Shown here: in pieces, positions 1 through 8,714 of the stretch
Position numbering within the stretch: the first letter of the stretch is position 1
Layout: every line of letters begins with the position of its first letter
Assembly (NCBI RefSeq): GCF_027924665.1
Contig: NZ_AP027043.1
Coordinates: forward strand, 4,216,001 to 4,280,000
Origin: Flavobacterium sp. GSB-24
GTDB taxonomy: Bacteria; Bacteroidota; Bacteroidia; Flavobacteriales; Flavobacteriaceae
DNA length: 64,000 nucleotides
Direction of reading: 5' to 3'
Program-made: the position numbers and the translations under genes
The notes under the pieces: model-generated
The model's input: the letters and a program-made list of their open reading frames with translations, nothing else
What the model was told of the DNA's origin: nothing
The model's database searches: none

Positions 1-307
1 GAATATGTACTATTCCGTTACAACCAAGCTGTAGACCAACTTCGGCATCATTTTCATTACTTGTATTATAAGTGACTAGTTTATTTTGTTTTTGATTAAT
101 CGAAAGAAGTGCTTTTCGTAAAGCATCTCCTTCCAGGCATCCGCCGCTTATTGCGCCAGTCAGCAAACCATCTTCTGTAACTAACATTCGTGCGCCTGCC
201 TGCCTGTATGAAGATCCTTCGACTTTAACTACAGTAGCCAGGGCTGTTTTTTTTCCTTCGGATTTTGCTCGAGAATATGCTTTTAGTATTTCGCTGATTT
301 CTTTCAT
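1..307 (-). CDS. XdhC/CoxI-family protein, partial (N-terminal 102 residues)
   Basis: This is the start of a minus-strand gene that runs off the left edge. The ATG is at 307 and 102 residues are visible. The translation contains GSSYRQAGARM (about residues 31-41) and GAISGGCLEGD (51-61), the signature of the XdhC/CoxI family. Family members help insert or sulfurate the molybdenum cofactor of xanthine dehydrogenase or CO dehydrogenase-type enzymes, so a molybdo-hydroxylase operon probably continues outside the window. The family call is based on visible motifs; the partner enzyme is inference. Confidence 0.85.
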   Translation of the reverse strand, partial: MKEISEILKAYSRAKSEGKKTALATVVKVEGSSYRQAGARMLVTEDGLLTGAISGGCLEGDALRKALLSINQKQNKLVTYNTSNENDAEVGLQLGCNGIVHI

Positions 308-378
308 ATAAATATTCGCCAACAAAATTTACGTCGACGTCTTTTGAACAAGTGATTATAAAAATACAAATTAAAAAT

Positions 379-1155
379 TTAAAGCGAAATAATTCCCATA
401 ACAAAAGCCGTCTGCACTGCCTCTGCCGTATTGGTTACTTTTAGTTTTTCAATGATATTCTGCCTGTGACGACGAACTGTATATACCGAGATATGCATTT
501 CTGAAGCGATTTGCTCGCTTTTGTTTCCTTTTGCAACGCTGGTTAAAACTTCTATTTCTCTTTTTGAAAGAATATTTTCAACCTGATTTTTATACTTCTC
601 AGATTCTATTACTTCGCCCGTTTTTATATTGATAATTTTTCCATCGATTCCTTTTCGGGGCTGTAGATCTGTTGAAGGTAAATATAAACATAGCGCCAAA
701 GAAATACTGCCGTTGCTGAATGTTTTGAGATAAATAGTGCGATGATTGATATGCGAACATTTTTCTACAGAATCTCTCATTTTTAAACGACTGAAAGTAC
801 TGTAATTACTATATTCTTCTTGTGGAATTCCTTTTAAAAACTGATAAAAGTTGAGTTCTAAAACATGACGTTCGACTAAATCATCTGGATTTATTTTGGT
901 AAAAATACATTCTTCAAAAGCCGAATCAATTACCGAATTTGCATCCGGAAGTCCGAATACTGCACCGAAACTTCCCGCATAAATATAACTGCAATCTGAC
1001 TGATAATCGGATAGAACTGCCACACATTGTTCGATCTTTACATAATTGCTTACAAATTGTTTGTACATTTCAATATCATTTGATTCTCCATCATCAAATT
1101 TTTGTTCTAAAAATGTAGTAATTAATTCGTTTTCGATTGAAAGCTTCTGTGGCAT
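379..1155 (-). CDS. LuxR-type helix-turn-helix transcriptional regulator
   Basis: A 258-residue cytoplasmic regulator. The C-terminal 60 residues form a LuxR/GerE-type DNA-binding domain: LSKREIEVL at about 196-204, then TVRRHRQNIIEKL at about 226-238 as the recognition helix region, then TNTAEAVQ. The N-terminal 190 residues show no aspartate-phosphorylation site typical of a response regulator and look like a PAS-like sensing domain, but no ligand can be named. It is closely related to the regulator at 14821-15576, with the same length, architecture and RHRQNI/TNTAEA-type ends. It lies between the partial XdhC-family gene and a divergent DUF1349 lipoprotein gene. Targets are unknown. Confidence 0.85.
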   Translation of the reverse strand: MPQKLSIENELITTFLEQKFDDGESNDIEMYKQFVSNYVKIEQCVAVLSDYQSDCSYIYAGSFGAVFGLPDANSVIDSAFEECIFTKINPDDLVERHVLELNFYQFLKGIPQEEYSNYSTFSRLKMRDSVEKCSHINHRTIYLKTFSNGSISLALCLYLPSTDLQPRKGIDGKIINIKTGEVIESEKYKNQVENILSKREIEVLTSVAKGNKSEQIASEMHISVYTVRRHRQNIIEKLKVTNTAEAVQTAFVMGIISL

Positions 1156-1256
1156 TTAAAAGAGGAATTGGTTAATTTTACGTATTGCCCTTCTTGAAAA
1201 GCAATTTTAATTTTGGAAAACTAAAAATATCATTTAATATCCCAAAAAAGACCATT

Positions 1257-2006
1257 ATGAAAACATTTTTTTACAAGACATTCATTATTTCAAGCCTTTC
1301 TATATTTCTAAGCTGTAATTCTAAAAATGAAACTACAAAAGCGACAACTGCAGAAGAAACCAAAAAAGATTCAGCATTTGTAAATGGTTCAACTTGTGAT
1401 ATTAAATTATCTGCCATACATTTTACAAAAGCAGTTAACGGCGCAGATACTTTAATTAAAACTGAAAAAGACGAAAAAATTATATTTAAAGCAGGCGAAA
1501 AATCAGATTACTTTTCAGATCCTGATGGAAAATTATCCAATAACACTGCTCCAATGCTTTTGTCTAAAGTCGATAACACGAAACCTTTTACACTTACAGC
1601 AAAAGTAACTCCAGAATTTACCGAAAAAGGATTATATAATGCTGGTGTTTTATACATTTATGTAAATGATAGTTTCTACCAAAAATTTTGTTTTGAACAA
1701 GACGAAAGAGGAAATCACAGAGTTGTAACGGTACGCACAATGGGTACTTCTGATGACAATAATCATGATGTTGTAAAACAGCCGTCTATTTACATGAAAA
1801 TTTCTTCGGATACCAAAACGGTTGCCAGCTATTATTCTCTTGATAAGAAAAACTGGCAGATGGTTCGATTGTATAAAAATAATTATCCAAAAGAAATCTG
1901 GGCTGGAATTAGTACACAGTGCCCTGTAGATAAAGGAACTCAAAGCACATTTGATCAAATTAACTTGGAAGAAAAAAGTGTATCTGATTTTCGCTTAGGG
2001 ATTTAA
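1257..2006 (+). CDS. DUF1349-family lipoprotein
   Basis: The start is placed at the ATG at 1257 because it opens a classical lipoprotein signal peptide (MKTFFYKTFIISSLSIFLSC), with the lipobox cysteine at residue 20; upstream in-frame codons would bury it. The mature 230 residues resemble the DUF1349 concanavalin-like beta-sandwich family: a TAKVTPEF strand, NAGVLYIYVNDSFYQKFCFE, a YSLDKKNWQMVRLY segment and a final WAGISTQCP strand. DUF1349 proteins are often linked to carbohydrate binding or to glycosidase C-terminal domains; the GH43 protein at 27361-28950 ends in a similar domain. No catalytic role is evident. It is divergent from the LuxR-type gene. Confidence 0.75.
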   Translation: MKTFFYKTFIISSLSIFLSCNSKNETTKATTAEETKKDSAFVNGSTCDIKLSAIHFTKAVNGADTLIKTEKDEKIIFKAGEKSDYFSDPDGKLSNNTAPMLLSKVDNTKPFTLTAKVTPEFTEKGLYNAGVLYIYVNDSFYQKFCFEQDERGNHRVVTVRTMGTSDDNNHDVVKQPSIYMKISSDTKTVASYYSLDKKNWQMVRLYKNNYPKEIWAGISTQCPVDKGTQSTFDQINLEEKSVSDFRLGI

Positions 2007-2140
2007 TTTCAATTTTTACGATACCTTTTTTATTGTTTAGGTAATCATTTTTTAAAATGATTGTATGATTTATAGGACTAAGTTTTGTATTTTTATATTT
2101 ATCAAAAATAAAATATTACCTAACTTTAATAAAAAACTAC

Positions 2141-2473
2141 ATGGGAAAATTTGTAATTACTAAAAGAACCAACGGTGAATTTCAATTTAATTTGAAAGCT
2201 GGAAATGGCCAGACAATTTTGAGCAGCGAAGGTTACTCTACAAAAGCAGGTGCTGAAAACGGAATCGAATCTGTAAAAACAAACTCGCAGGATGATTCTC
2301 GTTACAACAAAGAAGAATCGAAAAGTGGTAAACCGTATTTTACATTAAAAGCTGGAAACGGACAGATAATTGGTTCTAGCGAAATGTATGAAAGTACTTC
2401 TGCAAGAGATAATGGAATTGCATCTGTAAAATCAAATGCTCCAGACGCAGTAATTGACGATCAAACAGTATAA
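2141..2473 (+). CDS. YegP-like DUF1508 tandem-repeat protein
   Basis: A 110-residue soluble protein made of two copies of the YegP/UPF0339 (DUF1508) repeat, at about residues 11-49 and 62-101. Each copy has a FxxxLKAGNGQxIxxSExY core followed by NGIxSVK. The family folds as a small alpha/beta unit and its biochemical role is unsettled; it is common in Flavobacteria and often stress-related. No signal peptide is seen. The gene stands alone and is followed at once by a strong hairpin terminator shared with the converging lut genes. Confidence 0.85.
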   Translation: MGKFVITKRTNGEFQFNLKAGNGQTILSSEGYSTKAGAENGIESVKTNSQDDSRYNKEESKSGKPYFTLKAGNGQIIGSSEMYESTSARDNGIASVKSNAPDAVIDDQTV

Positions 2474-2492
2474 TATAAACTTTTTCAAACAT

Positions 2493-2523
2493 AAAAAAAG
2501 CGAGGTACATGCCTCGCTTTTTC
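2493..2523. terminator. Bidirectional rho-independent terminator
   Basis: A hairpin with an 11-bp stem (AAAAAGCGAGG pairing with CCTCGCTTTTT) and a 6-nt loop lies between the converging YegP-like gene and lutC. A-tract and T-tract flanks allow it to work for both strands. Confidence 0.85.
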
Positions 2524-2542
2524 TTTATCTCTATATTTTATT

Positions 2543-3130
2543 TTAATCCAATAAAAACACAATCAATCCTCTGGCTCCATGAGCACCTAGAACCAAAGAC
2601 TGCTCGATATCTGCGGTTTTTGACGGACCTGCTATAAAAGTTCCGAAACCGTATTCCATGTTTCCGATTCTATTATACGCTTGCTGCATAGTTGGTAAAA
2701 TGTCTTTTTTCTGAACCACAATTGCTAAATACTGCGCAATAAAAGGCGCCACTCGCTGTCCTAAAATATCATCGGTCACCCAAAGTGCGCTGTTTTCTGC
2801 TACGCCAAAATGTGCTTTTATAACTGTTAATTCAACATTCTGCAGTGAATGCGGATCGACCGTTTTCCAGTCTAAAGAAGCAATTTCAGAAAGTTCTGGA
2901 AGCGTTGTAATGAGCCTTTTTTCTAAGTTATAATTCGATTTGATGTAATTGATGATTTCATTATAATCAGCAACTTCAACTGGGTCGCCACCAATTCCTT
3001 TTAAAACCGTTTTATACGTTTCCAGCACATCAAATTGTTCTGAACCTAAAAGACTTAAATCTGGCAGATCAGCAACCAAATCCGGCTGATTCAGTTTTAT
3101 TCTATTTAAAATTTCTGCTTTACTACTCAT
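2543..3130 (-). CDS. lutC: LutC, LUD-domain lactate utilisation protein
   Basis: A 195-residue LUD (LutB/LutC) domain protein. The C-terminal GTFIAGPSKTADIEQSLVLG segment followed by GAHGARGLIVFLLD matches the conserved LutC end. In Bacillus subtilis LutABC oxidises L-lactate to pyruvate and LutC is one of three required subunits. The gene is last of lutA-lutB-lutC on the minus strand; its start overlaps the end of lutB by 8 nt, consistent with translational coupling. The location next to a rhamnose pathway that ends in L-lactate supports the lactate role. The protein is somewhat short but shows no break. Confidence 0.9.
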   Translation of the reverse strand: MSSKAEILNRIKLNQPDLVADLPDLSLLGSEQFDVLETYKTVLKGIGGDPVEVADYNEIINYIKSNYNLEKRLITTLPELSEIASLDWKTVDPHSLQNVELTVIKAHFGVAENSALWVTDDILGQRVAPFIAQYLAIVVQKKDILPTMQQAYNRIGNMEYGFGTFIAGPSKTADIEQSLVLGAHGARGLIVFLLD

Positions 3131-4523
3131 TGTCTTTCGATTTAGATTCTCTTGAATTTTTCTTGTACCATTCTCTAAACGATTCTTCTGGAACGTCTGG
3201 CATTTCGCGTTGATCGTACCATTTATTCATCTTATTATTGACCATTCCAGGAATATTTTTCATTACAAATCGGCCTGATTTTCCAGCAATATTAAAGATT
3301 GTCGGATTGGCCAAAACTTTTGCCATCGTTTTCATAGCAACGGTTTTTGCTGTTGGCGTATAACCGTCTTTTACCAAAACCTGACGCCATTTGTACAATT
3401 GATCATGAATATCAATCTTAACAGGACAAACGTTTGTACAAGAGCCGCAAAGTGTACTTGCAAATGGCAAATCTGCATTTTTGCTCATGTCTAAATTCGG
3501 CGCTAAAATAGAACCAATTGGACCTGCTACGGCATTATGATAACTATGTCCGCCGCTTCGTCTGTAAACTGGGCAGGTATTCATACAAGCGCCGCAGCGA
3601 ATACATTTCAAAGAATTTCTAAAATCTTCTCTGCCTAACTGCTTGCTTCTGCCGTTATCTACAATTACAATGTGCATTTCCTGACCGTCTCTTGGTTTTT
3701 TGAAATGACTTGAAAAAGTTGTTATAGGCTGACCAGTGGCACTTCTAGCCAATAATCTTAGAAAAACACCTAAATGTTCTCTTTTCGGAACTAGTTTTTC
3801 AAATCCCATACACGCAATGTGGACGTCTGCAAGATGCGCACCCATATCGGCATTTCCTTCATTCGTACAAACTACAAATTCTCCAGTTTCTGCAACAGCA
3901 AAATTCACTCCGGTTAAAGCTACTTTTCTAGTCAAAAAAGTATTTCTTAAACTATGACGCGCCGATTCTGTTAAGTACTGCGGATTGAAATTTCCTTTTT
4001 CTGTACCTAAATGTTCGTGAAAAGTTTCGCTTACATCTTCTTTCTTTAAGTGAATCGCCGGAAGTACAATATGGCTTGGCGGTTCTTTTCGAAGCTGTAC
4101 AATATATTCTCCTAAATCAGAATCGATGACTTCAATTCCTTTTTCGGCTAAATAATCATTTAAATGGCATTCTTCTGTAAGCATCGATTTGGATTTCACC
4201 ATTTGCTTTACATCATGTTTTGCCATGATCGAATGCACTATTTCGTTATGCTCTTTGGCATCTGCTGCCCAATGTACAATTATTCCGTTCCGTTGAGCAT
4301 TAGCTTCAAATTCAACTAAATAGTCATGAATATTGGAGAGTACATTATTTTTGATTTTGGAAGCGGTTTCGCGAAGCAGTTCCCAATCGGCAATTTGATG
4401 AGCAGATTTGTCACGTTTCGCACGCACAAACCAAAGTGTTTCATCATGCCAATTGACACGCTCTACATCTTTGTTGAATTTGGTTGCGGCTTCGCTGTGC
4501 GGTATTATTTTTTCTGATGACAT
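3123..4523 (-). CDS. lutB: LutB, iron-sulfur lactate oxidation subunit
   Basis: A 466-residue cytoplasmic protein. An N-terminal LUD domain (about 60-290, with TGVNFAVAETGEFVVCTNEG at 204-223) is followed by a two-cluster ferredoxin domain: CIRCGACMNTCPVY at 307-320 and CGSCTNVCPV at 359-368, which supply ligands for two [4Fe-4S] clusters. This is the standard LutB/YkgF arrangement. It passes electrons from L-lactate oxidation together with LutA and LutC. It overlaps lutC and is separated from lutA by a 172-nt gap holding an inverted-repeat element, so lutB-lutC could be expressed separately from lutA. Confidence 0.93.
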   Translation of the reverse strand: MSSEKIIPHSEAATKFNKDVERVNWHDETLWFVRAKRDKSAHQIADWELLRETASKIKNNVLSNIHDYLVEFEANAQRNGIIVHWAADAKEHNEIVHSIMAKHDVKQMVKSKSMLTEECHLNDYLAEKGIEVIDSDLGEYIVQLRKEPPSHIVLPAIHLKKEDVSETFHEHLGTEKGNFNPQYLTESARHSLRNTFLTRKVALTGVNFAVAETGEFVVCTNEGNADMGAHLADVHIACMGFEKLVPKREHLGVFLRLLARSATGQPITTFSSHFKKPRDGQEMHIVIVDNGRSKQLGREDFRNSLKCIRCGACMNTCPVYRRSGGHSYHNAVAGPIGSILAPNLDMSKNADLPFASTLCGSCTNVCPVKIDIHDQLYKWRQVLVKDGYTPTAKTVAMKTMAKVLANPTIFNIAGKSGRFVMKNIPGMVNNKMNKWYDQREMPDVPEESFREWYKKNSRESKSKDNE

Positions 4524-4574
4524 TTTTAATTATTTAAAAGTCAATTTTGAAATCTTTATTATTGGTATGTTCTA

Positions 4575-4675
4575 TTTAACCGCAAAGTTCGTAAGGTTTT
4601 ACGAAAGGTTCGCAAAGCTAATTTTTAATCTTAGCGTGCTTTGCGTATTTTTTCTTTGCGAACTTTGCGGTTAAA
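4575..4675. repeat. Palindromic intergenic element between lutA and lutB
   Basis: A 17-bp perfect inverted repeat (TTTAACCGCAAAGTTCG at 4575-4591, complement at 4659-4675) encloses a second pair, CGCAAAGC at 4611-4618 and GCTTTGCG at 4638-4645. The same half-sequence, GAACTTTGCGGTTAA, recurs upstream of kdgK at about 45758-45772. This looks like a dispersed REP-type element and may shape the lutA-lutB transcript. Confidence 0.7.
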
Positions 4676-4695
4676 AAATACACTCAACATTTATT

Positions 4696-5436
4696 TTAAT
4701 TTTCGAGTGAATTTAATATTTCAGCAATATGAATCGTTTTGATCCTGCTTTTTTGTCTTTTTAAAATACCTTCTAAATGCATTAAGCAAGACATATCGCC
4801 TCCAGTAATATAATCCACATTATGGCTTTCGTGATCTTTAATACGATCTTGTCCCATTTTCACAGAAACTGCTTCTTCGGTAACGCAAAACGTACCTCCA
4901 AAGCCACAGCATTCGTCTTTTCTAGTTAAAGCAACCAAATCAAGACCTTCAATATTGTGCAATAATTGTTCTGGTTTAGAGAAAAATGGCGCGTTTAATT
5001 CAGACATCTGCGAAAGCTTTAATCCACGCTGACCGTGACAGCTTACGTGCATTCCAACTTTATAAGGAAATCTTCCGTCAATATGGTCGATTTTTAAAAT
5101 GTCGGTTATAAACTCTGTTAGTTCGTAAACCGTATTTCGAATTGCTGCTGCTTTATCTTCTTGGTTTTCGTCGTGCAAATGGTCTTTTACATGTAAAACA
5201 CAACTTCCAGAAGGACAGACGATATAATCAAATCCAGAAAAATTGGCAATAAAATTAGCGTCACATCCTTTTGTTAAATGTGCATAACCGCTGTTTGCCA
5301 TTGGCTGTCCGCAGCAGGTCTGCCCCATTGGAAACTCGACGTCACAGCCTAATTTTTGAAGTAATTCGTAGGTTGCAATTCCTACTTTTGGATAAAATTG
5401 GTCGACATAACAAGGTATAAAAAGTCCAATTTTCAT
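4696..5436 (-). CDS. lutA: LutA, cysteine-rich-domain (CCG) lactate utilisation protein
   Basis: The start is set at 5436 (MKIGLFIPCYVDQFYPKVG), which is where LutA family proteins begin; the reading frame extends 23 codons further upstream but that extension has no family character. The 246-residue product has two CCG (cysteine-rich) domains: QTCCGQP at about 39-45 and DECCGFGGTF at 174-183, each with distal cysteines (SGSCVLH, DMSCLMH). Such domains bind iron-sulfur centres in heterodisulfide-reductase-like proteins. It is first in the lutABC set, downstream of the rhamnose kinase gene by about 95 nt on the same strand, so it may be co-transcribed with rhamnose genes. Confidence 0.92.
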   Translation of the reverse strand: MKIGLFIPCYVDQFYPKVGIATYELLQKLGCDVEFPMGQTCCGQPMANSGYAHLTKGCDANFIANFSGFDYIVCPSGSCVLHVKDHLHDENQEDKAAAIRNTVYELTEFITDILKIDHIDGRFPYKVGMHVSCHGQRGLKLSQMSELNAPFFSKPEQLLHNIEGLDLVALTRKDECCGFGGTFCVTEEAVSVKMGQDRIKDHESHNVDYITGGDMSCLMHLEGILKRQKSRIKTIHIAEILNSLEN

Positions 5437-5531
5437 GTTGTAGTATTTAGTGTGTTGTTCATTAGGCGTATACTGTAAAAATGTAAAAAATACGTTTCTC
5501 AGCAAATTTACAACATACAGACCGTTTTTAC

Positions 5532-6893
5532 CTAATGTTTATAGAATTTCAAGTCAATTAAATCGTTCTGAATTGGTTTTGGATTCCAGTTTTGATGAAT
5601 AGCCAATGCCGCGCCCAATGCACTTGCCTGCGCCATTGAAGCCGCATAGACTTCTACATCTGGAAAAGCTTCTGCTAACAAATTCATATAAATAGAATTT
5701 TTACTGAAACCTCCGTCTACAAAAATCTTTTTTACCGGGCTGTTATGAATAACTAAATTGGTAGAAAAAACCTGCTGTTCTACCAAATCCAGCATTAATT
5801 GATGATAAGCCGTTTCGTAATCTTTATAGTAAGAAAGATCTCTTTTTTGAAAAGGACATTCATTTAAAATATCAAAATCGTACTTTTTAGGATAGATAAT
5901 TTGAAAATTGAGCGAGCGTAAATTGGCTACGATTTTCTTATCAAAATAAACTTCTTTGTACGTATCAATAGCTACATTAAAATGCTGTGCCAAACGTTTG
6001 GTTTGCATTTCATGTTCGTTTCCAGCAAACAAACGTGCTGCTTTTACAGGCTTTTCGGTGTACTGCATATAACAAAGACAGTCATTTTGCAATTCGTCAA
6101 AAGTTAGAGGTTTATTATTGAACGGATTTAAAGAAATACTCCAAGTTCCTGTTGACAATAAAACAAAAGGTTCTGTAAAATTGATCGTGTACGGAATAAT
6201 TGCGGATGAACTATCATGAAGACCAACACCAACAGCAAGATTATCGCTATTCATAATTACATCTTTACCGTAATGAATTGGCGGAATTTTAGATGCTATA
6301 TTTTCTTGTTTCAGCCATTTATGGTATTTCATTTTTTTGAAGTTCCACAAATTGGTATGACAGCCAATACTGGTAATATCAGCGTATGCTTCATTGGTTA
6401 AAAGAAAACTCAAAAACTGCGGCAGGTGCAGACAGTATTTTATTTTTTCAAATATTTCGGGCTTTTCTTCTTTCAATCGGTAAATCTGCATTCCCGAATT
6501 TAAACTGCCCAAAACTGGAGAAGCTGTTTTTACAGCAAACTTTTTCTCTCCTTTATATTTTTCATAGAAATCAGCTTTTAATTCCTCTGGATAATCTTTT
6601 AGGTAATTATACAGAGGAGTTAAAACTTTTCCTTTTTCGTCAATATACACAAAACTAGCTCCGTAAGTACTAAAGTTAATGGCTTTCAAAACATATTCCG
6701 TCAGCTCTTTTATTTCAGATAATCGGTCTAAAATCCAATTTTTAAGTACTTCGATATCTTCACACGGAAATCCATCTTCGTCTGTGGTTTCTTCCAGATT
6801 TACTGATTTCTCCCAGACAATTTTATAATTTTCGTTAAATAAAAAAACCTTTTTGTTTGTTTTACCAATATCAAAAATCGCAACTACATTCAT
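5532..6893 (-). CDS. rhaB: FGGY-family carbohydrate kinase, probable L-rhamnulokinase
   Basis: A 453-residue FGGY kinase. The N-terminal phosphate-binding loop is FDIGKTNKKVF (7-17), the catalytic base motif is GLHDSSSA (Asp227), and STGTWSISL (247-255) and VDGGFSKN (392-399) form the nucleotide site. It should phosphorylate L-rhamnulose to L-rhamnulose-1-phosphate in the cytoplasm. Substrate assignment rests on context: the isomerase lies 64 nt upstream on the same strand and the aldolase and RhaT follow. The sequence is divergent from E. coli RhaB, so fuculose or xylulose would be alternatives without the neighbours. Confidence 0.83.
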   Translation of the reverse strand: MNVVAIFDIGKTNKKVFLFNENYKIVWEKSVNLEETTDEDGFPCEDIEVLKNWILDRLSEIKELTEYVLKAINFSTYGASFVYIDEKGKVLTPLYNYLKDYPEELKADFYEKYKGEKKFAVKTASPVLGSLNSGMQIYRLKEEKPEIFEKIKYCLHLPQFLSFLLTNEAYADITSIGCHTNLWNFKKMKYHKWLKQENIASKIPPIHYGKDVIMNSDNLAVGVGLHDSSSAIIPYTINFTEPFVLLSTGTWSISLNPFNNKPLTFDELQNDCLCYMQYTEKPVKAARLFAGNEHEMQTKRLAQHFNVAIDTYKEVYFDKKIVANLRSLNFQIIYPKKYDFDILNECPFQKRDLSYYKDYETAYHQLMLDLVEQQVFSTNLVIHNSPVKKIFVDGGFSKNSIYMNLLAEAFPDVEVYAASMAQASALGAALAIHQNWNPKPIQNDLIDLKFYKH

Positions 6894-6957
6894 TTTTTTA
6901 ATTGTAAATTGTTAATTATCAATTGTCAATTTATAATTAACAATTAATAATTTATAA

Positions 6958-8232
6958 TTATAATCCAGTTGCCAATGTTTTTAAACCTCTTTCGCCAATT
7001 AGGTTTTCTCTAACCTGAAGTGAACGATATAATGCTACTGGATTTAAAGCTGCGCCAGAACGAAGACGAGCTTCTGCTACTAACGCGCGAACATCTGTAC
7101 GGAATGCATTTTGAAGGATTTCCTGCGCTTTTACGACATCATTTTCTTCTTGTGCCTGCTCTAATGCTTTTCTATCTACAGAAAGTGCTTGAGCATAAGC
7201 AATCATAATAGCTTCTACAGATTGCAATAAATCTTCTAAAGGATCTTTGATGTTATGAGAAGCATCGATCATCCAGCCTAAATCTTTGGCGTGATTCATT
7301 CCTCTAGCATCCATTCCTTCAACTAATTCATTGAAAATCAAGAATAATTGATACGGTTTTAATGCTCCGGCAGTTAAATCGTCATCGCCGTATTTTGAAT
7401 CATTAAAGTGGAATCCGCCTAATTTGTTTTCCATCAATAATAAAGAAACAATCTGCTCAATATTAGCGTTTGGCAGGTGATGTCCTAAATCGACTAAAGT
7501 CTGCGCTTTGTCGCCTAACTTTTTAACATACGAATAAGACTGCCCCCAATCTGCTACAGTCGTAGAATAAAAGTTAGGCTCTGCGCATTTGTATTCTAAA
7601 AATAATTTCCAGTTTGAAGGCAATGCATCGTAGATTTCCTCTAAACTTTCTAATGTATTTTGATATGCTTTTCTAAAGTTTAATTGTCCAGGAAAATTAG
7701 AACCGTCTGCTAGCCAAATGGTAAGCGACTCAGATCCTAATTCGATTCCGTGCTGGATAACTTCTATATTGTGAGCAATTGCCTGTTTGCGAACTGCTTT
7801 ATTTACGTTTTGTAAAGAACCGTATCTATATGAATTTGAAGCATCTGCCTGATCTTGAAAAGTATTCGAGTTCATGGCATCAAACTTTAAGCCGTATTGT
7901 GCTGCAAGTGCTTTAATTGAATTGTAGTTGGTTGGGATATCCCACGGAATATGAAGTGAAATGGCTCCAGAAGCGCTGTTTAATTTATGAAGCAAACCAA
8001 CATCTTCGATTTTTTCTTCGATAGAACGAGGTTCTCCGCCGCCAGCAAAACGCCCGAATCTAGTTCCTCCTGTTCCTAAAGCCCAAGATGGAATTGCAAT
8101 TTGAAAGTCGATTAATTTCTGGATAATCGATTCTGTATCATTTATTTCTGATGCTGTAAAAACTAATTTATTCTGGTGTTTTTTTAATAAATCTTCGTTA
8201 TGAGATTCAATGTGGTTTGATGAGATTAACAT
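6958..8232 (-). CDS. rhaI: L-rhamnose isomerase, RhaI type
   Basis: A 424-residue TIM-barrel sugar isomerase. Likely metal ligands and active-site segments are FLEYKCAEPN (211-220), VDLGHHLPNA (247-256) and HFNDSKYGDDD (275-285), matching the RhaI family (Pseudomonas stutzeri type) rather than E. coli RhaA. It converts L-rhamnose to L-rhamnulose. It starts about 480 nt downstream of the aldolase gene, beyond a terminator and a palindromic element, so it may need its own promoter or read-through. The rhaB gene follows 64 nt later. Confidence 0.9.
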   Translation of the reverse strand: MLISSNHIESHNEDLLKKHQNKLVFTASEINDTESIIQKLIDFQIAIPSWALGTGGTRFGRFAGGGEPRSIEEKIEDVGLLHKLNSASGAISLHIPWDIPTNYNSIKALAAQYGLKFDAMNSNTFQDQADASNSYRYGSLQNVNKAVRKQAIAHNIEVIQHGIELGSESLTIWLADGSNFPGQLNFRKAYQNTLESLEEIYDALPSNWKLFLEYKCAEPNFYSTTVADWGQSYSYVKKLGDKAQTLVDLGHHLPNANIEQIVSLLLMENKLGGFHFNDSKYGDDDLTAGALKPYQLFLIFNELVEGMDARGMNHAKDLGWMIDASHNIKDPLEDLLQSVEAIMIAYAQALSVDRKALEQAQEENDVVKAQEILQNAFRTDVRALVAEARLRSGAALNPVALYRSLQVRENLIGERGLKTLATGL

Positions 8233-8315
8233 AGTAATTTGATATTTTAATAGAGTTTACAAGATATATAATTTTATACTTTTAGTATACTTTTTAACAC
8301 ACAGTTCCCAATTCA

Positions 8316-8520
8316 CACGCGGATTAGACGGATTCGCTATCGCGAAAACGCTGATCTACACAGATTTTTTGTTTTCTGATTTTTCGCAGATTTATTCCTG
8401 AATATCTGTTATTAAAAATAAAATTAATAATCTGCTTAATCTGTCTAAATCTGCGTGAAACAAAAAATCCGTTTTATCTGTGTCTTCGCGATAGCGAATC
8501 CGTTCCATCTGCGTTTTATG
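8316..8520. repeat. Large palindromic (MITE/REP-like) intergenic element
   Basis: Two inverted arms of about 60 nt face each other. Their perfect core is ACGGATTCGCTATCGCGAA at 8328-8346 and its complement at 8485-8503; flanking parts (ACACAGATTTTTTG, GCAGATT) also pair imperfectly. No ORF lies inside. It fills most of the 482-nt gap between the aldolase and rhaI genes. Confidence 0.75.
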
Positions 8521-8624
8521 AGTTCCATGCGTTTAAATACTTCAACTTATAAATTTATAATAATTTAAACTCTGGTTTTTACTTCACTTTTTTTGTTTTT
8601 TATAAGTTTAAAAGCGATGTGTCT

Positions 8625-8660
8625 AAAAAAATCTAACGTTCGAAAGATTCGAACGTTAGA
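8625..8660 (-). terminator. Rho-independent terminator after the aldolase/dehydrogenase gene
   Basis: A perfect 13-bp stem (TCTAACGTTCGAA at 8632-8644 with its complement at 8648-8660) and 3-nt loop is followed on the minus strand by seven T. It would end the rhaT-aldolase transcript before rhaI. Confidence 0.85.
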
Positions 8661-8714
8661 CCACAAAAAACCACTTTTGCTTAAACAAACTTATATAAAA
8701 AACCTAAACAATCT

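Noticed and set aside
1650..1958. Minus-strand open frame of 102 codons opposite the DUF1349 lipoprotein gene
   Set aside because: It lies wholly inside a recognisable gene and has no signal, motif or terminator of its own.
5437..5505. N-terminal extension of LutA
   Set aside because: The 23 extra codons have no family similarity, while MKIGLFIPC at 5436 is the usual LutA start.
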